Positions 23,003 through 33,382 of a DNA stretch of 64,000 bases are shown here, piece after piece. Source of the DNA: Achatina immaculata. Its lineage: Eukaryota; Mollusca; Gastropoda; Stylommatophora; Achatinidae. The stretch's first letter is position 1; every line of letters begins with the position of its first letter. The position numbers were made by a program, and so were the translations under genes. Below the pieces are notes generated by a model that had not been told where the DNA came from, did no database searches, and saw nothing but the letters and a program-made list of their open reading frames with translations. The stretch is from positions 2,981,501 through 3,045,500 of the forward strand of contig CM019716.1 of NCBI GenBank assembly GCA_009760885.1. The letters run 5' to 3'.

Positions 23003-23223
23003 TCATTAAACGTCATGATAATTTAGAGAAGACCGTATTGGAAGGATACATAATGGGAAAAAGAAAAAGAGGAAGACCGAAACGAAGATGGCTGCAAGAC
23101 ATCGTTGATGATCTGGAAATGGATGCAGCAGCAGCAGGCCATCTTGCTCACAACCGAGAGGCCTACAGGAGTGCTGTTTGGGAGGCAAAGTTCCGCAAGG
23201 GACATGCAAAGGAATGAATGAAT
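23003..23223 (+). mobile_element. LINE family B insertion 1 in the 29-bp array
   Basis: About 220 bp of the 3' end, from CATTAAACGTCATGATAATT to the (GAAT)n tail. It is bounded by GGGTAAACT at 22993-23001 and 23224-23232; this is the expected target duplication but is also present in every array unit. It shares diagnostic changes with insertion 3 (GAAATGGATGCAGCAGCAGC, GTTTGGGAGGC) that insertion 2 lacks. Confidence 0.9.
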
Positions 23224-23258
23224 GGGTAAACTTAGCAGTATTTGCTGTGGCTGGGTAA

Positions 23259-25264
23259 GGTTAGGCCAGAGATATCTTAATAACAACAGCTAAAGACATG
23301 GTTCCAGTAAAGAAAACAAAAAAGAATGGATGGATTACAGCAGGCACACTAGAATTGATAAAACAACGTAGAGAAATGAAGATGCTGTGGAAAGTGACAA
23401 ACAACAACAAAGAGGAAAATAAATCTTTGACAAAAAGAAGTACGAAGAAACATAAGAGAAGACAAAAAACAATACATACAAGATTGTTGTGAAAGAATAG
23501 AAGGACATCAGAAGTGTGGAAGAGATAGTGAAATGTTTAAAGAAATGAAGACATTGACAAGAAATGTCACACCTAAGCTAAATGTAATTTGTGGCAAGAT
23601 GGGGAATACCTTGACAGAGACAGAGGAAATTCTAGAAAGATGGAAGGAATATTGCAAAAGAATGTATGAAACAACCGACTGTGAAAGCAGAAATCAACAG
23701 TGTGAATTATTATTAGAGGAGAAAGAACCTGAACCGACAATAGAAAGGGTTGTATGGGCAATAAAGAATCTGAAAAATGGTAAATCACTAGAATGTGATG
23801 AGATAACAGCTGAACTTATTAAAGCAGGAGGAAAGGAATGTGCAACAATCTATAATGCACTATGTAAAAAGATATGGCATTCTGGTATTTGGCCAAAAGA
23901 ATGGAAAAGAACTGTATTCATACCACTGCCAAAAAAGAGTAACCTGAAATTATGCACCAACTACAGAACTGTTGCCCTGATTAGTCATGCCAGTAAAATT
24001 CTGTTAAAAATCATAATGGGTAGACTTCGTAAGAAAACAGAAGAAGAAGTCAATATAGTCCAAGCTGGTTTCAGGCAAGGAAGAGGATCAAGAGGTCATA
24101 TATTCAATTAAGATTAATAATAGAGAAATGCAGAGAGTTTAATGTGAATCTATATTTATCCTTTATAGACTACTCAAAGGCATTTGATTGTGTACAACAC
24201 CAGAAACTTTGGGAAATAATGGAAAAAATGGGATTTCCAACACATTTGATACAATTAACATAACTGCCGTATCTAGACCAACAGGCAGCAGTAAGAATAA
24301 ATGGTGAAACAACAGCTTGGTTCGACATAAAACAAGGAGTCCATCAGGGGAGCATACTGTCGCCTTACTTATTTAACTTGTATACTGAAAATATAATGAG
24401 GAATGTTAGAGAAGATGTAGACAAAGAATATTATGATGCCATAACAATTGGAGGTTATGAAATACCAGAGATTAGATATACTGATGACACAGTATTACTG
24501 TCCACAACACAAAAAAGGAATGGAAAAACTAATTATGTCAGTCCGTAAGAACAGCGAAGAGCAAAACCTCTATCTTAATGCGAAGAAATCTAGATTGATG
24601 ACAACTGACAAAACAGACAAGGCTGCTGATATATGTATCAGTGATGAAAAACTGGAAGAAGTAGAGAGTTTTGAATATCTTGGATCACTGCTGACTAGTA
24701 ATGGAGATACAGTGAGGGAAATTACAAGGGAGGACATCTATCGCTGTTCAGAAAGTAAAACAACTAAAGAATCTGTGGAGAGAAACAGACACAACTACAA
24801 AAATAAGATTTTTAAGGGCATGCAATGCATCTTTCCCATGGCAACATATGCCTGTGAGACCTGGACACTTAACAAAACAGCTGAGAAACACATAAAAGCC
24901 TTTGAATGTAAATGCTATAGAAGAGTTCTTCAAATATCATGGACACAAAAAAAGAACAAATGTATCCATACTACAAGAACTTAATATTGAAGAAGGCTGG
25001 CTAGTAAAGAGGATTAAAGAGAGAAAACTTAAATATTTTGGACACATTAAACATCATGATAATCTAGAGAAAACCATCTTAGAAGAGTACATAATGGGAA
25101 AAAGAAAGAGAGGAAGACCAAGACGAAGATGGCTGGAAGACATCGTTGATGATCTACAAATGGATGGATCAGCAGCAGGGCATCTTTCGCACAACCGAGA
25201 GACCTACATGAGTGCTGTTAGTGAGGCAAAGTTCCACAAGGAACATGCAAATGAATGAATGAAT
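23259..25264 (+). mobile_element. LINE family B insertion 2, ~2 kb, RT region to 3' end
   Basis: This is the longest family-B copy. It lacks the endonuclease part (5'-truncated) and ends in the (ATGA)n tail, followed at once by GGGTAAACTTAGC of the array. Broken frames encode a reverse transcriptase: a thumb-side region with ELIKAGGKE, WKRTVFIPLPKK and QAGFRQGRGS; a frame change near 24107; FIDYSKAFDCVQHQKLW; GVHQGSILSP; and the catalytic motif YTDD near 24480 (Y-x-D-D). The C-terminal tail is FGHIKHHDNLEK...KRKRGRPRRRWLEDI. The RT resembles RTE/BovB-type LINEs by motif style; clade is inference. Confidence 0.9.
23533..25258 (+). pseudogene. Reverse transcriptase of LINE family B, broken
   Basis: At least three frames are needed to follow the RT through 23533-25258: 23533-24111, then about 24113-24260, then 24448-24984 and 24902-25258. 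Stops and frameshifts lie near 24108, 24262, 24515 and 24975. RT motifs FIDYSKAFD (first catalytic Asp) and YTDD (the catalytic pair, with T for A) are visible. The enzyme would have copied element RNA at the nicked target site. This copy cannot encode an intact protein. Confidence 0.88.
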
Positions 25265-25390
25265 GGGTAAACTTAGCAGTCTTTGCTGTGACTGGGTAAA
25301 CTTAGCAATATTTGCTGTGACTAGGTAAACTTAGCAATATTTGCTGTTACTGGGTAAACTTAGCAATATTTGCTGTTACTGGGTAAACTT
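25265..25390. repeat. 29-bp minisatellite, second block
   Basis: About four further units of the 22561 array between LINE insertions 2 and 3, including the TGCTGTTACT variant that is specific to this block and the next. Confidence 0.93.
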
Positions 25391-25645
25391 GAGGATTAAA
25401 GAGAGAAAACTTAAATATTTTGGACACATTAAACGTCATGATAATTTAGAGAAGACCGTATTGGAAGGATTACATAATGGGAAAAAGAAAAAGAGGAAGA
25501 CCGAAACGAAGATGGCTGCAAGACATCGTTGATGATCTGGAAATGGATGCAGCAGCAGCTGGCCATCTTGCTCACAACCGAGAGGCCTACAGGAGTGCTG
25601 TTTGGGAGGCAAAGTTCCGCAAGGGACATGCAAAGGAATGAATGA
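25391..25645 (+). mobile_element. LINE family B insertion 3 in the 29-bp array
   Basis: About 255 bp, from GAGGATTAAAGAGAGAAAAC to the GAATGAATGA tail. The array sequence GGGTAAACTT precedes it and GGTAAACTT follows. It is nearly identical to insertion 1 over their shared length but reaches about 40 bp further 5'. Confidence 0.9.
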
Positions 25646-25735
25646 GGTAAACTTAGCAATATTTGCTGTTACTGGGTAAATTTAGCAACATTTGCTGTGA
25701 CTAGGTAAACTTAGCAATATTTGCTGTGTCTGGGT
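25646..25735. repeat. 29-bp minisatellite, last block
   Basis: Three more units, ending in TGTGTCTGGGTAAAG, after which the array stops. Confidence 0.9.
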
Positions 25736-27419
25736 AAAGAAACAGAACCAAATACAACATGCAGCAAAATATGTTCAGTAATTGCTCCTACAGAACAAAT
25801 TAAACTAAATGTAATGCTCAGCAAATTCTTATTAATTTTTATTTTAACATAACAGAGAATTAGAACAAATTTAGCACTCAGTCAGTTATCATCTGTTGTT
25901 AAATAGAAGAAAGATATGGTGGAAATAAAGATAGACTGGGGTGTATGGTTGAGTTTTACAGAAAGTGAAGAAAGTAAGCAGAAACAGGAATAGTGGAAAG
26001 TAGGATGAGCAGTAAAATAAACATACAACAATCCAATATTTCGCCAAAAACCTTTTTCAGGGATCACATACAGAAACAGCACAACAGATAAGAACATGAA
26101 AAAAAAAAGATTAAAAACATTTAGCTCTTTTTGCATCCTCTTTATAAGAAAGAGGGGCATAAGATGTCAGTGGAAATAAAAACTCCATGAAAGTGAAGAG
26201 GAAATTATGGAAATTTACTCCTCAATAGATTCTTCATTGGTTAATGAAGACTAGCATGGCTGACAGGCAAATGTCATGGCCACAAGTAGACAGTGATGTA
26301 TTCTGTAGACTTACAAGATGACAAGAAGGTACAATCTTCAAACTCCTTGTAGGTTATAATATAAGCAGAGTTTACCTCTAGAACAAACTAAAAATGTAAA
26401 TTACTGTCTGTTGCTAAAGTGACATTGCCAAATTAACAGTAGTGCAAATGCTGCAGTAGGACTGTACTTTTTTTAAATGGAGAGAAGTAACATGTAAAGT
26501 AAGAATGCTCATACAAGACATGAGAATAGAAAACCCTCGAAGAGACCCCGTGTGATTAAAAGTATACTTACACCACAACATATCTGCAGAAGAAGGATCA
26601 AAAGTATTTTTGACAACAGATTTAGACCCATACGTGTGATTGAGCTTGGTTGGATGAAAGTTTTTTTTTTTTTTTTGGTTGGTAAGATAGACTTTGATAA
26701 TTGAACTGCCGCTATTATTTTTATGTTTGAGATGTGTGTCAGAGGTTAGACAAGAACATGGCCATGGCCACTATAATCATGTCTCAGTTACAAAGGAGGA
26801 TTCTCCTGATATTTGGTAACTCAGATGTTTGTCAGAGGTTTGATTGTATGTGGCCGCTGTATGTCTAATCTTGTCCCAGTTGTGAGAGAGGATTTGACAG
26901 GTCAGATGAATGTGGACCAGTAGCATCTTAGTCTAATATTGAATATACACATGCATGCTGTGTATACAAAACAAGCTTTTGATGTTAGTGTACTACATCA
27001 TCCACAAATCCTTGAGATATTGCTGTTGAATCCATTATAATGACATTTTAATGCAACACATTGTAATATACCAGACCATTAACTTATGATTGGTTTTAAT
27101 ACTTGATTTTTCATTTTGCACACATTTCTTTCATTTGTTCTGATATTTATGAAGCATCTTTCTGGAGCAGTGCTAAATAAAGCATCATCAGAGAAGTGCA
27201 CATAAATGATTTAGATAAAAAAAATAACTGGGACATGGATACTTTGGTATGATGCTTCAAAGTTGTCAGGGCTCTGTTACATGTGGCTCAAGTTCTGAGA
27301 TCACATTACTATAAACTAGTGCACATTCCAGTATTTGTCTCAGTCTGAATGTTGTATTTTCCTAACTTGTGTATTAAGCTGTGTCATTTGTATTTTTGAT
27401 GTATTAAAGCTGTTTGTTA
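25736..27419. other. Intron, nothing recognised
   Basis: AT-rich intron with a T-run at 26659-26676 and no exon, transposon or array that I can name. Confidence 0.5.
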
Positions 27420-27850
27420 ATTCTTTCTGTGTGAGGGTAAACTTTAAATAAAGAAGAGTATTAATTCTGTGCAGGGATGAACTTTTACAGATGAAAACTA
27501 CTAGTTCTTTTGTGTAGGGAATGAAAACAGTATGATGAAGGTGAAGAATGTTAGTTTTCCTATGCAGGGACAAAGAGTGTTAGTTCTTCTGTGCAGGGAT
27601 AAACTAATATGTATGTTTTTTTTTAATGCAGGGATGAACTTTGACAAAGAGTGTTAGTTCTTCTGTGCAGGGATAAACTAATATCTATGAAGAGTATTAG
27701 TTCTCCTTTGCAGGGATGAACTTTGACAAAAATTGTTAGTTCTTCTGTGCAAGGATAAACTAATATCTATGAAGAGTATTAGTTCTCCTTTGCAGGGATG
27801 AACTTTGACAAAGAGTGTTAGTTCTTCTTTGCATGGATGAACATAAGAAG
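27420..27850. repeat. Degenerate minisatellite, ~34 bp with a ~68-bp double unit
   Basis: Units contain GTTAGTTCTTCTGTGCAGGG + ATAAACT alternating with GTATTAGTTCTCCTTTGCAG + GGATGAACTTTGACAAA. The alternation suggests a two-unit higher-order period in the right half. Confidence 0.85.
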
Positions 27851-28315
27851 AACAGAAAAATATATAAAAGTCTGCTGCTCATGAGAGAATTTATCTTCTT
27901 TTGTATATTCTTTTGCATTTTCTTTTTTTGTCATTTGTCTATACAAAAGTGAATTTTAGCTGAATTTGTCATCTTTAAAAAAATATGGATAATGATTGGT
28001 TTTTGGAAGTTTTTTTGTTGAGAAATCATTCTAAATACAGGGTTTTATGTAATCATTTCATTTCACCAACAGAAGTATTCAGATATATTTCACCATGAGG
28101 GAAATAATTCAGTTACATGTATTTTATTATCATTTTTCATGAGTTAGAAAAGTAGTGTGTTGCTATCGTTAAATGGAACTTTACTGCCAAAGTTATGTCT
28201 ATTCAGGTAACAGTTCCATATTAGATGTCTGGGTGGATATTTGTTCCTTAATTTACTCTCTTCTTCTTTCTTAATTAAAAAGATTATTTAAGTTTCTTTT
28301 CAACATGATCCTCAG

Positions 28316-28540
28316 CTTCCTTATCAGCTTCATGGTGGACGCCCGTGGTGGAGCTATGAGAGGATGTCGCCACCCAGGGGTCCGAGTGATTATCCCACCC
28401 CGAAAGTGCTGCATGCCAACTAGAGTCACTTGCCGTCTTGTCTCCAAGGAGAAGTTGACAAAACCTCCCCCACTCCTGGAAGGTGAAGGTCTAGCAGCAC
28501 GAATTCTGGAAATGGGACCAGTTGGCACCAAATTTTTGGG
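28316..28540 (+). CDS. Ank: Ankyrin ZU5-N domain, exon 4
   Basis: A 225-nt exon, phase 2 to 2, with acceptor TCCTCAG ending at 28315 and donor GTGAGT at 28541. It encodes the opening of the first ZU5 domain: [49 protein letters not shown] and [11 protein letters not shown]. These blocks align residue for residue with animal ankyrins. The DAR triplet is the one shown in vertebrate ankyrins to be needed for beta-spectrin binding, so spectrin binding is expected. ZU5-N is part of the ZU5-ZU5-UPA supramodule that ties spectrin to membrane proteins. No gaps or stops. Confidence 0.98.
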
Positions 28541-29150
28541 GTGAGTTTCAGTAAGTGATCCCTGGGATCGGGCATATTAAGCATTATCATAGTAGATCCA
28601 GAACTATCAAGATCTGTGAAGCTTGACTGTGCAGCATGCACCTAACTTCTGACAAATACTTAACTTCACAAGACATACACAACTTGTCAGAAATAGCTAG
28701 ATATGAAGTAGGATAGACATTAATTCAAAATAAAAGATCTGGTATGCTCATTGGTTTAGGTTTCAGTTTGCTGAGCAAGAGGTTGCAGGTTCAAATGAAA
28801 CCAGGAACTACTTTTTTTGCAAGAATGTGATTTCTTTAATGGTATATTGCCATGACCTGAGCTTTGAGCCAAAAATAAAGACCAAAAATAATTTGAAAAC
28901 ATTTCCATTACATAGAATTATTTACAGGATGCTAAATTTAAACAATGTAGTTTTTGTGGGTAATAAGTTGTCATTGAGACTTTTGTGGATACTCAAGGAA
29001 AATGGACATTCTTGAGATTCCAGATGAAGCATCCTTATATAACCAAGCAGAAAACACAACCTTATAACTTCTAGATATGGTTCTGAACTATTAACTGATA
29101 GAAATGCTATCTTTTAAATATGGTGGAAGTGAAGGTGGTCGGTGACCCAT
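28541..29150. other. Intron with a possible tRNA-like SINE scrap (28745-28815)
   Basis: GAGGTTGCAGGTTCAAATGA at 28782-28801 matches a degenerate B box and resembles the SINE-like motif at 16865. About 35 bp upstream GCTCATTGGTTTAGG could be a decayed A box. The remaining sequence shows nothing. Confidence 0.35.
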
Positions 29151-29460
29151 AGTTATGTTTTCATCATTGTTGCTGAACCATAGCCAACCAAGACTGTCCC
29201 ACATCTTCTTTGGTGCTCCCAGTAAAATAACAGGCCCAGTCTGGGTGTTGGAACAGGAGTCACTATAGCCCCCATGGCAGTGGAGGCTGGTGAAGAAATA
29301 TCACACACCCCCAGCTTTCAGCCCCAGTCAGAGACTGAGAAAAGAGCTGCCAAACCCACTCCCAGTTTGATGCAGCGCTGTGCCCCGGCTTCACTTCATC
29401 ACCTGCTAAACATGTCACACTTGCAGTTCCAGGGAGGCCAACAGCAACATTAGGTATGGC
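29151..29460. other. GC-richer block, unidentified interspersed repeat?
   Basis: About 300 bp with clearly higher GC than the neighbouring intron, no open frame and no terminal repeats. Composition suggests an inserted sequence, but I found no second copy in the window. Confidence 0.3.
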
Positions 29461-29621
29461 ACTAGGAAATAAGCATTTTATCTAGCTTAACCAAAAGGAA
29501 GCCAGCAGTGTACAATTATTTCAACTTACTTACACGCAGATCTTCATTAGTGTTATGACTGTGTGATTTTGAATTTTGGAGTCATAAGTAATCTTTCTCA
29601 TTTTGTCGTGATGTTGAGCAG

Positions 29622-29776
29622 ACCAGTCCTTTTGGAGGTTCCTCACTTTGCCTCACTGCGTGGCAAAGAGCGTGAGGTTGTCATCCTGCGTAGTGACAAC
29701 GGAGAGAGCTGGTATGAGCACCCGACGCAGGCCACCGAGGACGCTGTGGCCGAAGCTCTGGGTAGCAGCGCAGAAG
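29622..29776 (+). CDS. Ank: Ankyrin ZU5-N domain, exon 5
   Basis: A 155-nt exon, phase 2 to 1, with acceptor TTGAGCAG ending at 29621 and donor GTGGGA at 29777. It completes the split Gly codon and continues [32 protein letters not shown] and a variable acidic tail ending SSAE. The E-[IV]-PHF-x-S-[ML]-RGKERE and LRS-[ED]-NGE-[TS]-W motifs are diagnostic for the ankyrin ZU5-N core. The donor has G at +3 (GTGGGA), weaker than most here. The exon is GC- and CpG-rich relative to the introns. Confidence 0.98.
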
Positions 29777-30228
29777 GTGGGATAGATGGGAGTCAAGCTT
29801 CTGTGTCCAGTCTGTGGAGTGAGAACCTTATTTGGCTTTTTATGTTTTAAGTTTGCTTTTTTATATTCAGACACTTAACAGATTAATAGAGATTATACAT
29901 TCTTAGAGTATTAAAATTCACATATTCTTAGAGTATAAAGATCAAATATTCTTAGAAGTATGTTTTTTTACACTTTCCAGAAGACAGAGTACAAATGCCG
30001 TTGAATGGAGAAAGTGCGTGTTATTTTGCAGAGAAATTCTAAAAGTTTTAGACACACCTCACAGGGACATAATGTGAGGCCCCCCCATGGCACACATCAT
30101 TGTAATTATTGAGTTCCTTCACAGGTTTCATGTAGTATATCTAGAGTAGGAGATGAGATGATGTCTGTGATTTGCTGCTTCAGAATGTTCACATGCTGTG
30201 GAAGTGGGGGGAGAAGTAAATATTGTCT
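29777..30228 (-). pseudogene. Transposase remnant, C-terminal part (left of nested insertions)
   Basis: Reverse-strand translation of about 30080-30226 reads LLLPPLPQHVNILKQQITDI, then I-S-S-P-T-L-D-I. It continues the frame of the fragment at 34124-34900, from which it is split by the piggyBac-like insertion. The order (SPDLTP first, then PPLP...L.QQI..I) suits the end of a DDE transposase of Tc1/mariner-like type. 29777-30000 is plain intron. Confidence 0.6.
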
Positions 30229-30232
30229 TTAA
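30229..30232. repeat. TTAA target duplication, left
   Basis: TTAA directly outside CTCTTCCCGGGCC; matches TTAA at 34120-34123 on the other side of the element. Confidence 0.8.
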
Positions 30233-30405
30233 CTCTTCCCGGGCCCAGAAAAAAAATGCGGACGTTCCTGTCCGTGCAACACAAAAAGCGCGGGTCTTGA
30301 TATGTTAGTCGGTATAGTTGTAAAATGGAATGGAAAACAGTATTTCCATGTACTTCTGTGTACTTATTATGTTTCAAAGTATAACTCTCTCTCTCTCTCT
30401 GAACC

Positions 30406-32215
30406 TTAAGTGCCCAGGGCACATGGGGCTTCCGCAAGGGTTTTCCACAAATGCCTGTCCTTCGCCTTTTTTTCTGCTCTTGCCCAGGTGAGCCCTCTGT
30501 TGCTCAACATCCTTTCTGTTGTTCTTCTCCATGTCTCTTTTGGTCTACCCTTACTTCTGCTCCCCTGTGGTGTCCATCTTAGTGCTATTTTTGGTAGTGA
30601 GTTGTCAGTCATTCGGAGCACATGTCCCAACCATCGCCAGCGTCTTTCTTCAATAATTGTTGTCAGTGGTTTCATCTGCATTTCTGCTAATAAGATGTTA
30701 TTTCTTATGGTGTTTGGCCAAAATATTTTTCTAATTCTTCTTAAACATTTAGTCTGGAAAGAATTCAACTTGTTTTCTATGGTTTTGGTGATTTTCCAGC
30801 ATTCATTCCATAGAGTAGTACACTTAGAACATTACTCTTAAATATCCTGATTTTCATATTTATGCTTAGTTTTTTTTATTTCCATATAGTCTGCAGCATT
30901 GCAAAAGCCTGGTTTGCTCTAGTAAGTCTGCTGTTGATGTCCTCTGTGCAGTCTCCATTTTCTACTACTCTGCTACCAAGGTATACAAATTCGTTGACCT
31001 CCTCCACTAACTTGTTATCTACTCTGAGTACATTTCTGTTGTTCACATTTTGCTTCATTAATTTTGTCTTTCCTACGTTGATCTTTAGTCCTATGTTGTT
31101 TGCATTCTGAGTTAGCTTGTTTATTTTATCTTGCATATCTTTGTGACTGCTTGATAATAGACAAATGTCGTCCGCAAAGTCAAGGTCCTCCAGCACTGTG
31201 TCAAGGGTCCATTGTAATCCTCTGCGTTTGTCTGATGTTGCCTCCTTCATTAACCAGTCTAGTGCCAAGATAAATAATGTTGGTGATAGTACACATCCCT
31301 GTTTCACTCCTGTTTGTACCCTAAAGCTGCTGGAGGTATGTTCTCCACAGATAACTTTGCACTGAAAACCCTCATATAGGGCTTTGATTACATTAACTAT
31401 TTTATGGGGGAGGCCATGCCATCTTAGGATTTTCCACAGTGCATCTCTGTTGACACTGTCAAAGGCTTTCTCAGAATCTATGAATAATGCATATGTTGTG
31501 CTATGCCACTCATTTGCCTGTTCTAATATTTGTCTAAGTACAAATATGTGGTCTATGCATGATCTTCCTTTCCTAAATCCTGCCTGCTCTTTCCGAAGTT
31601 TTTCCTCAAGTGTTGGTAAAATTCTGTTGATGATTATTCTGCAAAATACTTTACTGGTGAGTGGCAGTAGGGTAATGCCTCTCCAGTTCCCGCAATCTCT
31701 GAGGTCACCCTTCTTTGGTAGTTTTACTATAAGCCCAGTTTTCCACTCCTCTGGCGCTTTTTCTAGATCCCAAATTTGTTGTAATATCCGGCAAAGTTGT
31801 TTTGGTGTTTCTGTTTCTTCTGCTTTCAACATCTCCGCAGTCACTTCATCCTCACCTGGTGCCCTGTCTGATTTTAGCTTCTTTATCGCCTCCTTTACTT
31901 CATGTATTGTTATTGGTCCTGTATTGATGTTTAGTTCCGTTTTTGCTTCAGGTATGTCTATTATTTGTGCTGCTTGTGTTCTGTTTAGTAGGGTGCTAAA
32001 GTGTACCCTCCATCTTTCAATTTTTCTCTTTCTCCACTGACCAGTTGTCCATTTTGTGTTCTTACTGCACTTTCACATCTTGTGTTGAAGTTACCTGTCA
32101 TCTGCTTTGTGATTTTATATATGGTTTTCATGTCATTTGTATATGCTACTTTCTCTGCTGTTTCTGCTAAGTTGTCATAATACTGACGTTTATCTTGACG
32201 GCATGATTCCTTCAC
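30406..32215 (-). pseudogene. Reverse transcriptase of RTE-like LINE, frame-broken
   Basis: Three pieces on the minus strand: 32215-31985 (linker and RT start), 31844-30876 (322 codons, RT core) and 30768-30406 (C-terminal). The core shows GLIVKLPKKGDL, NWRGITLL, EQAGFRKGRSC, FIDSEKAFDSVNR (first Asp), GVKQGCVLSP and FADD (catalytic pair). The last piece has RRWRWLGHVLRM and GSRSKGRPKETWRR and ends ALGT before the AG tail. Frame changes near 31980-31850 and 30875-30770 prevent an intact ORF. All motifs are otherwise well kept. Confidence 0.9.
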
Positions 32216-32248
32216 TTCTTTGTCTTTTTGTGCATAATTACTTAAAAC

Positions 32249-33382
32249 TCATTCTTTAAGTCGTTGTGATTTGGTGTTCAGTAATTTTTTCTTGATTTCT
32301 TTTCTTTGCTCTATCTTTTCCCATGTGGTCTCGCTTATCCATTCCTCTCTTCTCCTTTTCCGATATCCCAGCACCTCTTTTGCTGTTTCCTGTAATGTTT
32401 TATTGAACTCTAATATGGACATTTCTGCTTCGTCTTGTAGGACACTGAAGCAGTTCTTAAGTACTATTGAGAATTCATTTCTTGTTTGCTGGTCTATCAG
32501 TTTTCTTGTATCAAAATGTATCTTTCTGTGTTCTCCGATTTTGGCTTTCCTCAATTTTAGTTTTATTTTAGCTACCAGAAGGTTGTGATCACTTCCTACA
32601 TCTGCTCCTTTCCTTGCTCGCACATCTTGTAGTGACCGTTTCCACTTGTTGTTTATTAGTATGTGATCAATTTGGTTTTCTGTGGTTTTATCTGGTGACC
32701 TCCAAGTCACCTTATGGATGTTTTTGTGTTGGAAAATTGTCCCTCCGATGGTCATCATGTTTTCTTCACAGAAACTGCACAGTCTTTCTCCATTTTCATT
32801 TATTTCTCCGATTCCTTCTCTTCTCATGATTCTTCTTCTATCTTCATTTCCTTCACCTACTTTTGCATTGAAGTCGCCCAAGATGAGTAGCATATCATGC
32901 TTGGGTATTGTTTCTACTGTGGCTTGAAGGCTGTTGTAAAAATCTTCTTTTAATTCCTCTTCAGCTGCTTCTGTTGCTGCATAACAAACTATAATAGACA
33001 GCTTCGTGAATCTTGAGTTGAAGCGTGCATATAATAATCTCTCATTTATTGGGGTCCATTTCAGCAATGCTCTTGATGCTTCTTTTGTTATAATCAATGC
33101 TACTCCTCCTTCATGAAGATCTTCTTTACCTGACCATATTATTGTATCTTCTGTGTGCTGTGTTGTTAATTTCCTTCTGCCTTGTCCTGTCCATCTTGCT
33201 TCTTGTATTCCTAGTATGTCTAGTTTGTATCTGTGCATTTCCTTGATGGTTTGTGCTAGTTTTCCAGTCTGGTTAAGTGTTCTTACATTCCAGCTGCCTA
33301 TATGCATCTTGTGTTTAGGTTCCAGGAGGTCTGCAATCGGGCTGGGGACTTCCAGTGGCTGGCTTTCATCCACAGCCTTCAT
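32249..33382 (-). CDS. APE-type endonuclease domain of RTE-like LINE ORF (open)
   Basis: A 377-codon open frame. It starts with SWNVRTLNQTGKL, then LDILGIQEARWTG (the catalytic Glu in QEARW), GDFNAKVG (D-x-N), and SDHNLLVAKI (the terminal SDH), the set seen in apurinic-endonuclease domains of non-LTR retrotransposons. This domain nicks target DNA to prime reverse transcription. The frame ends after KSQRLKE with a stop near 32246 where the RT should continue, so a frameshift or stop separates it from the RT. The ATG at 33382 is in-frame but the true start may be further 5' (frame 33387-33614). Confidence 0.92.
   Translation of the reverse strand: MKAVDESQPLEVPSPIADLLEPKHKMHIGSWNVRTLNQTGKLAQTIKEMHRYKLDILGIQEARWTGQGRRKLTTQHTEDTIIWSGKEDLHEGGVALIITKEASRALLKWTPINERLLYARFNSRFTKLSIIVCYAATEAAEEELKEDFYNSLQATVETIPKHDMLLILGDFNAKVGEGNEDRRRIMRREGIGEINENGERLCSFCEENMMTIGGTIFQHKNIHKVTWRSPDKTTENQIDHILINNKWKRSLQDVRARKGADVGSDHNLLVAKIKLKLRKAKIGEHRKIHFDTRKLIDQQTRNEFSIVLKNCFSVLQDEAEMSILEFNKTLQETAKEVLGYRKRRREEWISETTWEKIEQRKEIKKKLLNTKSQRLKE

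Noticed and set aside
31384..32040. 218-codon plus-strand frame
   Set aside because: It is antisense to the reverse transcriptase of the RTE-like LINE.
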